Shown: one piece after another, positions 7,776-14,608 of the stretch
Layout: every line of letters starts with the position of its first letter
Position numbering within the stretch: position 1 is the stretch's first letter
Origin: Hypholoma sublateritium FD-334 SS-4
Lineage: Eukaryota; Basidiomycota; Agaricomycetes; Agaricales; Strophariaceae
Direction of reading: 5' to 3'
Assembly (NCBI GenBank): GCA_000827495.1
Contig: KN817790.1
Location: 1 to 14,754, forward strand
DNA: 14,754 nt
The notes under the pieces: generated by a model
Databases searched by the model: none
Told to the model about the DNA's origin: nothing
What the model saw: only the letters and a program-made list of their open reading frames with translations
Made by a program: the position numbers and the translations under genes

Positions 7776-10168
7776 TCACTGGCTTGTTCTCCGACACTTT
7801 TACTGGCAGTAGGTGCTTCCTCAGGACAGGCTGGTGTGTCTTCTTTGTCTTCAGTTCCTGCACTGTCGTTGGTTGGAGTGGTTGCTTTCTCATAGGTTCC
7901 TGAAGCCTCAGACATGGCTTCATTTTCCAGATGCTCCTCGACCTCTGCTTGAGATTTGGCCAGTTTGGTTCCTGGTCGCAGTGTGAATGCGCGCAATCGC
8001 CGTGTATTGAATTCACCATCTAATTGGCGGCCTTTGAGCATTTCAAGAATGTACGAATTGAGGATATACTCTTGAACTCGATGGGGATTGGACCACATGG
8101 GTTGAAGTTTATGGTCAGTACTTAGAGTGCTCGCTAAGTCATTCTGATAAACCTGAATGAGCTGACCTTTCAAGTTCTCGAAGACTACCTCTCCCATTTT
8201 TGATCCCAGCACTTTGCGATCAAAGGTGGCTTTACAATGAATTGAATGGTGGACTGCCTCCGCATATCCGTCTAGTTGCTGCTGTGCTGCGTACACCATG
8301 TGCTGGTCGATGCCTACTGGGGCTGTCATGGAGGTGCTGACGTCGAGAGGTGTGTTGACAGTGTTGATAACCAGGCCAAGTAGGATTTCTTTTGGTAAAA
8401 ACTTAAGTTTTGGCAGTATACGCCAGTTCAGGATACGGATGGTGCAATCGAAGTGGTCCGGCCATGATTTGGGTAGACTTTCCCAATCTGTCTTCTGCCA
8501 TCCATCCTCACCTATCTCTGGTGCACATAGTCGAGCTAGAATGTATAACAAAAGCTTATTAGTACCCTCTACAAAGCCATTGATCCATGGTGAGTATGCA
8601 GCCACAACATGATGTTTTGTGCTCCAGCTCTCACAGAACTCTTTTACTTCCTCGTTGTTAAAGTGTTTCCTGCCATCAGCCATAAATGTTTCTGATGGTG
8701 TGAAGGTATGGAATATGTCGCCAAGAGACTGCTTTGTTGTTTTTGCGCTGCCTGCCGTTTTGAACTTGTAGCCCCAAATATATTGCATGCATGTGTCAAG
8801 ATACAACCTGACAGTGTGATAGCCACCTTTTCCCACTAGAAGCAATAGGTAGTCTCCTACCAGGAGTTCGAAGGGGTGTCTCCGGGTGATGGGCTGTAGT
8901 AGTGTATTTGGATATGTGCCCCCAAAACCTTTACACTGGGTGCATTACAGTATCACCTCAATGATGGACTGGTCCAGCTTTGGGCTGTGGATTTTGTCCA
9001 TGAGGGCTATTTTGATGCCATCGCGATACCAATGGCCATTTTGCTCATGCTCAGGTCTGGCCAGTTCAACTGCTTCACTTTGCAATACACACTCCAGTCT
9101 GGTGCATGCACGGAGCTTGGTTCCACCTGCTACAAACCAAAGTTTGCCATCCTCAATCATGTACTGCAATGTGCAGTGACAGGATTGTGCTTTTGTGCAT
9201 ACTGATGCATTGCTGGTTAGATTCTCCAAGGCATCAATGACGTCCAAGTACAAGGGCTCATTTTTGAATCTGGATTTCAGCAACAATATACACTCTGGAG
9301 TTTGAACGGTCACCTGGTTGATATCATAGACTAAGCCTGCTTGATCTTCCCAGTCTGGCTGTACCAACCATTCACTTCCATCATCTGCTGCTTTTTGTGT
9401 CCCTTCATACTGTCTGCTGAGGCCGTCTGTGATATTGGTTATTCCTGAAACATGGCACACATCCACAATGTTGTGTGCAAGGACACCATCTCACCACTGT
9501 ACATGTGTCACTGTCAGCTTGTCGCTCATCAGACCACCAGTTACCCCAAAGGGCATGCACTGGTATGCAAAGTAACCTAGACTGTCCATGTAAAAGGTGA
9601 TATATGGCTGAGAGTCTGCATGGACTGTGACACCATAGAAACCTGCTGCAAAGTCAAAAACATGTAAGTATCTGTGACCAGAAAGCTGCAGTTGCTTAGC
9701 TTGTATGTTGCCCTGCAGTACCGGTGCAATTTCTGTGACTTTGTTGACGCTTTGGAAATCCTGACACATCCGCCACTTCGGTGCTTGCTGACCACCTTCT
9801 CTACTGGTGGAAGGCTCCATCTTGTGGCCAGCTTGTAATGGTGTGTCAAACATAGAGGGTAAGCCCAGCACAATGCACTGTTCATTGAGCCTGTGCTTGA
9901 GTTCCTCCAAGGAAAGTCCTTGTCCTTCATGGGATTTTTGCGCAAGCACAGTTGGGGCCACTGCACATACTTCACTGGAGTGTATTGAGCAGATTATTCC
10001 TGCTTCCAGCATTTCATCAACTTTCTCTGCGATATACTTGTGCTGGCTTGGGTTGTATGATCTGTTGGGAATGCGCGTGCTGAACTTCACATCCAGGCTT
10101 ATGTTAAGTTTATGTACAGCACCTGGAATAGCATTGACTTCTTTGATGGACAATGCAAAGCAATACTT
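7772..10168 (-). pseudogene. Ty3/gypsy pol remnant: partial RT, RNase H tail, integrase
   Basis: One reading frame runs from about 10168 down to 7772, broken only by TGA 9493-9491 and TAA 8947-8945. Order seen: RT N-terminal part (FALSIKEVNAIPG, MLEAGII, CQDFQSVNK, FDFAAGFYGV, MPFGVTGG ending near 9533); tail of RNase H (VCHVSGITNITDGLSR); integrase zinc region (NGHWYRD, DKIHSPK, CTQC); integrase core (RRHPFELLVGDY, LYLDT, FMADGRKHF at 8686-8663, YSPWINGFVEGTNK with the catalytic Glu); and a C-terminal GPY/F-like stretch (PMWSNPHRVQEYIL, NTRRLRAF), then a polar acidic tail. The RT active site (YxDD) and most of RNase H are missing: frame-preserving loss between MPFGVTGG and SDKLTVTH near 9525-9534. 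Gag and protease are absent because the frame is cut at its 5' end by the TIR element at 10171. Order RT-RNase H-IN marks Ty3/gypsy. It is dead. Confidence 0.9.
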
Positions 10169-10170
10169 TA

Positions 10171-10187
10171 CAGTCCCCCACCTTTCC
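10171..10187 (+). repeat. Left terminal inverted repeat
   Basis: CAGTCCCCCACCTTTCC matches the inverted right end at 12300-12317 apart from one T indel. The match also extends outward through seven further bases (10164-10170). Confidence 0.85.
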
Positions 10188-10464
10188 GTACGGACTCCAT
10201 GGACTCCATAACATTCCGTGGAGTTCCATGGACTTTCCATGGACTTTTTCCAAAAATGGAAATTAGGGTTAGAAAAGTAAAATTGTCTCACGGAATGTCC
10301 ATGGACTCTCCACGGAATTCCATGGACAATCCATGGAACTTTACTTTTCAACTACAATCAGTCCATATGGAGTCCGTGCGGAGTCCATGGACATTTTCCA
10401 CGGAATTCCATGGAATTCCATGGATTTCCATGGATTTCCATGGATTTCCATGGATTTCCATGGA
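10185..10464. repeat. Left subterminal array of TCC-core-GGA palindromes
   Basis: At least 17 copies lie in 280 bp. Most are TCCATGGA; variants keep the TCC/GGA arms and change the core: TCCGTACGGA (10185), TCCGTGGA (10215), TCCACGGA (10309, 10397), TCCATATGGA (10362), TCCGTGCGGA (10373). The last six (10407-10464) are spaced exactly 10 bp apart. This arm-constant, core-variable pattern looks like protein binding sites or hairpin units rather than ordinary satellite. Confidence 0.85.
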
Positions 10465-10659
10465 ATTTTGACTTGGTTATATTTTTTGGGCACAACTTAT
10501 AGTGACCAACATAGACATTATTTCCTTAGTGTCAAATCATAAATCATTACAAACTTGAAGTCTCAATTTGCTCACAAGAGGTAAAAATTAAATACATTTT
10601 ATTCAAGGTTTACTAATATACATTAACTATATACATATATACTAATGCACATGGAGAGT
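10465..10659. other. AT-rich strip inside the TIR element
   Basis: About 195 bp with no coding sign and no TCC...GGA motif. It separates the left palindrome array from the GC-rich core and ends in TATATACATATATACTAATG before an abrupt change of base composition near 10660. Confidence 0.6.
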
Positions 10660-11740
10660 AGGGGTAACAGAGGGACGACGAGGCCGGTTCCAAGAACCTC
10701 GTGGATGAGACCGCGTGGATGCCATAAGTGGCGAGGCAGCATCGGGGTCGCGACGGGCGACAGCGGGGGTGGCTACGGTGACGCAGAGGCATCCACGGGC
10801 GATGCCCAGGTGGTTCCGAAGGTCGCCGTGGGCCCACCAGGTGTCGAGCGGCGCTTCCGGCCCATCGTCGGGCCGTCAATGTGGGCCGGGAGGCGGCTTG
10901 GGTGATATGGGCCACGGNGTGGCAGCGGTGGGGGCGAGAGGGGGGGACGGCGGGCATTTCGGGGGATTTCCGGTGCGTGGCGTAACAGCGGGGGCATCGT
11001 GGGTGGCGACGGAGGGCAACAGGGCGGGTGCAGGCATTGGGGAGTGGGGGATGTGGCAACGGAAGGGAGCGGGGGCGTCGTTGGGGGCCGCGGCGGCGGT
11101 GTTGGTCAACAGCGGGCGGTTCCGGGGCTCATGGGGGTCGAGGGACGTGGAGCAGCGGCATTTGCGACGTCGGGGCGGTTCCGGGTGATGACGTGGCGCC
11201 GCAGCGGCGGCGGGATGGGGCGCAAGGGCATCGTTGAGGGCACGAGTGGCGGGTGGCGGGCATGCCGCGGGCGCTGGGCGAAACCGGGTGGTGACGTGGC
11301 GTCAGCGACGTCGTTGACAGTGCAGCAGGCGGCGGGGAGGGGGCCGAGGACCATGTTTATGGCATCACGGGTCGTTCCGGGTGGTGACGTGGCACCCTGG
11401 GGATGTGCCGCGTGCGTCGTTAGGCAAATGGCAGCGGGCAGCGGGGTGCGCGTGAGGGGGGAGGCGGTAGTGGGCTCGGTCAGCGGGTTTCGACGGGCGG
11501 TTTGGGGGTCCACGTACCTTGTTCGGGGTGCCTGCGCTCATGCACGGACGACGGCGGTGGCGACCGCCTGCGCTGTGGGCGATGGCGAAATGGCGGCGGG
11601 GTGCTCTACGATGGTGACGGCGGTGGGGTGTTTTGCGGCGGTTCCGCAGTGGGCAGTGGTGGTGGGGGGAAAGAAAGAATAGGCCGCGCGGCCCTCTGAT
11701 GTGGCGCAGCCNGCAATTGCCGGACTCGTGCACGGGCCAT
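10660..11740. other. GC-rich, G-skewed core block of the TIR element
   Basis: About 1.08 kb of very GC-rich DNA with far more G than C on the plus strand sits between AT-rich strips, with sharp edges. Long ORFs exist on both strands (for example 10999-11682 plus), but several frames are open at once and the translations are repetitive G/V/R/A or P/R/H, which is what stop-poor GC sequence gives by chance. A degenerate repeat is visible: CCGGGTGRTGACGTGGC at 11181, 11284 and 11377, about 93-103 bp apart. Runs of G at 10930-10965 fit a G-quadruplex pattern. It may be a degenerate minisatellite or a captured GC-rich fragment. I do not call a gene. Two ambiguous bases (10918, 11712) lie here. Confidence 0.6.
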
Positions 11741-11786
11741 GCGGCCAACAATAGATTAAATAAACTAAACGTACGCAGCAAAGTAC

Positions 11787-11868
11787 GGTCTGTTGGTCTA
11801 GTGGTTTGTATGTATGCTGTTATTCTTCTCAGGTCATGTGTTCAATTCTTGTTCGTGCCTTTATTTTT
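11787..11868 (+). promoter_or_regulatory. tRNA-like Pol III promoter (A box, B box, T-run)
   Basis: TGGTCTAGTGG at 11794-11804 matches 10 of 11 positions of the tRNA A-box consensus TRGCNNAGTGG. TGTTCAATTCT at 11839-11849 resembles the B box GGTTCGANNCC (about 8 of 11), 34 bases downstream. A TTTTT run follows at 11864-11868, as a Pol III terminator would. The acceptor and T stems pair poorly, so this is not a working tRNA; a decayed tRNA or a tRNA-derived SINE head inside the TIR element is more likely. Confidence 0.4.
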
Positions 11869-11909
11869 GAACATGTTAAGAATATTATTTAATATAAAAC
11901 AACTGGCAT

Positions 11910-12300
11910 TCCATGGAACTCTGTGGACATTCCGTGGACTCCGTGGATTCCTTCGGTATTCTATCAGTTTAAATTCAAATAAACTTGTTTAAATTGCATT
12001 ACATTCAATGTAGCAATGTTTCAATTGAATTAAATTCTGATAAATACTCCGTGGAATTCCATGGAATTCCATGGATATCCGCCTCTCCATGGACAAAAAT
12101 CACGGACTCCATGGACACTTGTCCATGGAGTTACTGATAAAATTGGAAATGGTACGGACTCCGTGCGGAGTGTCCATGGACAAAAAAATCGAAATTGGCA
12201 GGGCATCTCACCCAAAGTGCATACCCCAAAAATTTCAAAATTTGTCCATGGAGAATCCGTGGACTCCACGGAATTCCACGGTGTCCGCGGAACTCCGCAG
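11910..12300. repeat. Right subterminal arrays of TCC-core-GGA palindromes
   Basis: The motif seen at the left end returns at 11910-11947 (TCCATGGA 11910, TCCGTGGA 11931 and 11940) and again at 12048-12300. In the latter, TCCGTGGA 12048, TCCATGGA 12058 and 12068 are 10 bp apart, and later copies include TCCACGGA 12265 and TCCGCGGA 12284. An AT-rich strip without motifs (about 11950-12045) splits the two clusters. The right end is less regular than the left but uses the same arms. Confidence 0.8.
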
Positions 12301-12317
12301 GAAAAGGTGGGGGACTG
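12300..12317 (-). repeat. Right terminal inverted repeat
   Basis: Read on the minus strand this is CAGTCCCCCACCTTTTCC, the mate of 10171-10187 with one extra T. The same outward extension (TACTTTA on the minus strand, 12324-12318) is present. Confidence 0.85.
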
Positions 12318-12319
12318 TA

Positions 12320-12387
12320 AAGTACTCCCAGGTTGGGTAGTTGGATGCATTCAGTTTAGTGAAATTGGGCATGTTGTTTGAAGTCAT
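12320..12387 (-). CDS. Copia-like gag, first codons only (cut by the TIR element)
   Basis: From ATG 12387 the minus strand reads MTSNNMPNFTKLNASNYPTW and then meets the TIR element. A short N-terminal stretch followed by L-x(2-4)-NYPTW is the usual opening of Ty1/copia Gag proteins of fungi and plants, the nucleic-acid-binding shell protein of virus-like particles. Some 29 bases upstream, TTTCAACA|G (12424-12415) resembles the LTR end TTTAACA|G at 511-518, so this could be the gag of the same copia family. Only 22 codons remain, so the call rests on a short motif. Confidence 0.5.
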
Positions 12388-12439
12388 GATTGCGAGACAA
12401 GGAAGATGCGTGATCTGTTGAAAGTGCGAGGATAGGTGC

Positions 12440-12494
12440 TTTTTTTTTTTTTTTTTTTTTTAAATCCGAGGGCCCATTGGCGCCCCCATTTATT
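12440..12494 (-). terminator. LINE polyadenylation signal and poly(A) tail
   Basis: On the minus strand AATAAA occupies 12494-12489 and a 22-nt A run occupies 12461-12440, about 28 bp later. This fixes the LINE's orientation and 3' end. Confidence 0.85.
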
Positions 12495-12760
12495 GCGCGG
12501 TGCTCGAACACAACCCGCGGGGTACACTACTACAATCGATGTATGCTAATGCACTACTATGGAACAGAGTCCGTACCACTCTGTCGAAGTGGCGGTCGAA
12601 AGGGTCGCCCTGGAAAAGGGGCAATGCATTGTGGATATTACGCGTGACTGAAAGCCCGTCGAGCGCGTCCGCACCAAATTGTAGCGAGGGCTACGCAGGC
12701 CTACACCCGAAGGCGTTGGGAAGCAACCGAAGTCGCCCGGCCTCCCACCGAAGCCAGCCG

Positions 12761-12906
12761 CCCCTCTGCCCGTTGAATGGAACAGTTAAGGCTTACCATA
12801 TACCGCACACTTCGCCAAGCAGGACGCACCCGCCAGACAAGAGCCTCTACGCCCCGCCCTCTGTCCGCCCGACCCGTAGAGGCCTAGCGTTCACGAACAG
12901 AGCACC
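12761..12906 (-). repeat. 146-bp part of the LINE 3' region, repeated inverted at 14609-14754
   Basis: This segment matches the reverse complement of 14609-14754 along its full 146 bp without indels and with about a dozen mismatches by eye. Both copies hold a hairpin with 9-bp arms, GCCTCTACG (12843-12851) and CGTAGAGGC (12875-12883), whose loop is GC-rich. A stem-loop kept in two copies in the 3' untranslated part of a LINE could be the structure its RT recognises; that is inference. The plus-strand ORF across here (12500-13198) is a chance frame. Confidence 0.75.
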
Positions 12907-13070
12907 CCGCCAGCAGCTAGCCAGCCGAAGCCAGCCAGCCGCCGACGAGGACGGGAGGGGCATTGTGTGGGGCACACGCCATTCACGCCGGAGCTCGCCA
13001 ATATGCTCCCAGGCACATCATAGAAAGCGGCCAGGATCAGCAGGAGTAATACCCCTGCGGCCCTGCCACG

Positions 13071-14243
13071 TCATCCCACACCATCTTTGGGGCGGAACGA
13101 GAACGCCCATGGGAAGCGTTCGAGGAAGCGAATCAGTACAGGCAGAGTCCGCGCCGGTCCGTAGAAGTAATCCACCCCGCGGCGGCGGCAGTGGTTGAGG
13201 ATGTGGTCGCGTGTCTCGAGAGCCGCCTCGCCACAGGGACATGCAGGGTCCTCATCGGGAAGAAACCGGGAGTAATACTCGCCGATTGGTGCATGTCCAA
13301 GAATTGCTCGGGTCATGCGCGAGACGAGTGAGGTGCTCGCCTTGGCCGCAGGAATCCAGCTCCCCCCCTTAAGGTAGGAGGGCTTGATGAGATTGTCGTC
13401 AAGGTCGAGCAGTTGTAGGAACTGTCGACCAGCGAAAGTGGGGTCGCNGAANAACAGCTGGCGCCATTCTGCGTTGCAACGATCCGTCGCGTACTTGCGG
13501 AGCGAATCCAAGGTCATCCTGGGCCGAAGTCCCGGGACTGGAGGGAGGCCCAGCAGGAACTGGTGGACCTCATGATGGACATCCCACTCCGCATTGGACG
13601 GGCAGTCGTAGAACTCGAGGATGTTGAGTGGGTCAGCAGTGAACCACACAAGGAGGGCGCGACAGACCGCCAGGGAATGGCCCTGGCCGGAATGTACGGA
13701 GGGGTCGAGGGCCTTTCTCGCTGACACGATATGGTCCGTGAAGATAACAATGCGAGTACAGCCAGGTACCTGGGTAGCCCGGACGACCGCAAAGCGGATG
13801 GCAGACAGCTCCGCCTCTGGGGCGAGAACCTTGCCGGAGACATAACAGGCTGAATCAACCCGTTTGTCTCCCTGGAAAAGTGCAAAGCCCGCAAGGGCCT
13901 GGTACTTCTTTTCGGCGGGAACGGAAGCATCCGTCGCGCCGTAAACGGTGTTGTGCTCCGCATGTGCCTCATCGCGGATGCCGTCAAGGTGGGCTTTGAT
14001 CGTGCCTTCAACTACATTCTCATATAGCCAGACATGATAGGCAGCCACATCTGTAGTGTCCGGCGGGGTGCCTGGCTCNGGCTCCGGATACTCACTACGT
14101 AGATGAAAGACAGTGCGTGCCGGAAACAAGTCCAGCAGGCGCTGTCCNGGCCGAGCCTCCGGCGCACAAGGCGCAAAGGTTTCGGTCAGGGCGAGGATTT
14201 CAGAGTGGGTGTCCGTGATGGCCCCCCTAAGTTTGGGGCGCCA
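13071..14243 (-). CDS. LINE ORF2 C-terminal part: RNase H and CCHC zinc knuckle
   Basis: About 390 codons are open with no stop down to TGA at 13071-13073; the frame's first ATG (14300) lies in the copia LTR, so the true start is lost. The middle is a retroelement RNase H: TDAS for the first Asp (after GA), PEAELSA for the Glu, IFTDH for the next Asp, and AEWDVHHEVH near the end of the domain. It would remove RNA from the RNA/DNA hybrid during integration. The C-terminus has ILGHAPIGEYYSRFLP and CPCGEAALETRDHILNHC, a C-x-C-x(n)-H-x4-C knuckle typical of basidiomycete LINEs. Apurinic endonuclease and RT domains are absent through 5' truncation. Four ambiguous bases give X residues. GC content is clearly higher than in the kinase and KDZ genes. 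The lack of stops suggests a young copy. Confidence 0.85.
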   Translation of the reverse strand, partial: WRPKLRGAITDTHSEILALTETFAPCAPEARXGQRLLDLFPARTVFHLRSEYPEXEPGTPPDTTDVAAYHVWLYENVVEGTIKAHLDGIRDEAHAEHNTVYGATDASVPAEKKYQALAGFALFQGDKRVDSACYVSGKVLAPEAELSAIRFAVVRATQVPGCTRIVIFTDHIVSARKALDPSVHSGQGHSLAVCRALLVWFTADPLNILEFYDCPSNAEWDVHHEVHQFLLGLPPVPGLRPRMTLDSLRKYATDRCNAEWRQLXFXDPTFAGRQFLQLLDLDDNLIKPSYLKGGSWIPAAKASTSLVSRMTRAILGHAPIGEYYSRFLPDEDPACPCGEAALETRDHILNHCRRRGVDYFYGPARTLPVLIRFLERFPWAFSFRPKDGVG

Positions 14244-14340
14244 AAGTGAGTAACTAAGGACTTCAGAGCGAGGTGCTGCAGCTACAAGTACATGCATCAC
14301 ATGATCAGAATGATCTGAGACTGAAAAGGTAATTCTAACA
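14244..14340 (-). mobile_element. Partial copia LTR, inverted copy of 267-363
   Basis: Read on the minus strand it starts TGTTAGAATTACC at 14340, next to the polypurine tract at 14349-14341, and follows the left LTR base for base in length until CTCACTT (14250-14244). Four mismatches cluster near 14265-14275. Homology stops abruptly where the LINE begins, so about 154 bp of the LTR are missing. Confidence 0.85.
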
Positions 14341-14397
14341 TCCCCCCCTAACCTGAGCAGTCTCTAAAGACGAAATGAAAAGAGAGAAACAAACACA

Positions 14398-14607
14398 CTA
14401 AGGATGGATGCCCATCCTATCTCTGCAGAACTGGACCTTGGCTGCAGGCAATGGCTTGGTGAGGATGTCTGCAACTTGCTCAGCAGTTGGAACGAATGAA
14501 GGAGAGATCATCTTGTCNTTTACAGCATCCCTAAGCCAGTAGAANCGGAGATCTAGGTGTTTCATGCGCCCATGATGCTCTGGATTCTTCAAGACACTGA
14601 TAGCTGA
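14398..14607 (-). CDS. Ty1/copia pol C-terminal RNase H end, inverted second copy (partial)
   Basis: From the S-A-I-S-V-L-K-N motif at 14607 to TAG 14400-14398 this repeats the protein tail at 3-209, in the opposite orientation. Differences include R for K two codons after CRD near the end and two ambiguous bases (14518, 14545). Upstream the frame is joined directly, at 14608/14609, to LINE-derived sequence instead of the rest of pol, so this element is broken. Role as for the left copy: the end of copia RNase H. It is followed by the same spacer, polypurine tract and LTR start. Confidence 0.85.
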   Translation of the reverse strand, partial: SAISVLKNPEHHGRMKHLDLXFYWLRDAVXDKMISPSFVPTAEQVADILTKPLPAAKVQFCRDRMGIHP

Positions 14608-14608
14608 C

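Larger units (their letters stand above)
10169..12319. mobile_element. Non-autonomous TIR element with TCC...GGA palindrome arrays
   Basis: A 2147-bp unit (10171-12317) is bounded by terminal inverted repeats, CAGTCCCCCACCTTTCC at the left and the complement of CAGTCCCCCACCTTTTCC at the right, differing by one T. A TA flanks each end, but the symmetry continues outward through TACTTTA, so a TA target duplication is only the simplest reading. Inside each end are dense arrays of TCCATGGA-type palindromes; the centre is an AT-rich strip, a 1-kb GC-rich block, a tRNA-like motif and another AT-rich strip. No transposase motif was found in any frame. TA plus CAGT-type ends would suit a Tc1/mariner relative, and subterminal arrays would suit hAT or other cut-and-paste classes; superfamily is left open. 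The left flank is gypsy pol and the right flank is copia-like gag, so the element is not simply inserted in one host sequence. Confidence 0.7.
12440..14243 (-). mobile_element. 5'-truncated LINE with RNase H, AATAAA and poly(A)
   Basis: On the minus strand this non-LTR retrotransposon starts abruptly at 14243, where copia LTR homology ends, carries the C-terminal part of ORF2 to 13071, then a 3' region of about 610 bp with AATAAA (12494-12489), and ends in a 22-nt A run (12461-12440). A 5' truncation with a poly(A) 3' end is the usual result of target-primed reverse transcription. No target duplication could be found: the flank after the tail (GCACCTATCC) does not continue the LTR interrupted at 14244. 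Four of the eight ambiguous bases lie here, as expected if several copies were merged. Confidence 0.8.

Noticed and set aside
7711..8019. Minus-strand Lys/Arg-rich ORF
   Set aside because: Shadow frame of the gypsy pol tail and the CT-rich tract.
10263..10272. TTAGGGTTAG, telomere-like
   Set aside because: Less than two repeat units inside an element end; no array, so chance is enough.
10407..10464. CRISPR-like regular array
   Set aside because: Units are 10 bp with 2-bp spacers and sit in a eukaryotic transposon end; there are no unique spacers and no cas genes.
10999..11682. Open frame of 227 codons in the GC-rich block
   Set aside because: Several frames on both strands are open together here and the product is low-complexity Gly/Val/Arg. 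Stop-poor GC-rich DNA explains it.
11787..11868. Functional tRNA gene
   Set aside because: Acceptor and T-stem pairing are too poor; only the promoter boxes are convincing.
12030..12350. Minus-strand frame MHPTTQPGSTLQ... joining the right flank to the element
   Set aside because: It is mostly translated palindrome array. The flank reads better in another frame as a copia gag start.
12500..13198. Open plus-strand frame of 232 codons
   Set aside because: It runs antisense through the LINE 3' region and the end of ORF2, with a Pro/Ser/Arg-rich product and no motif.
13514..14011. Minus-strand Ser/Arg-rich ORF
   Set aside because: Out-of-frame shadow of the LINE RNase H coding region.
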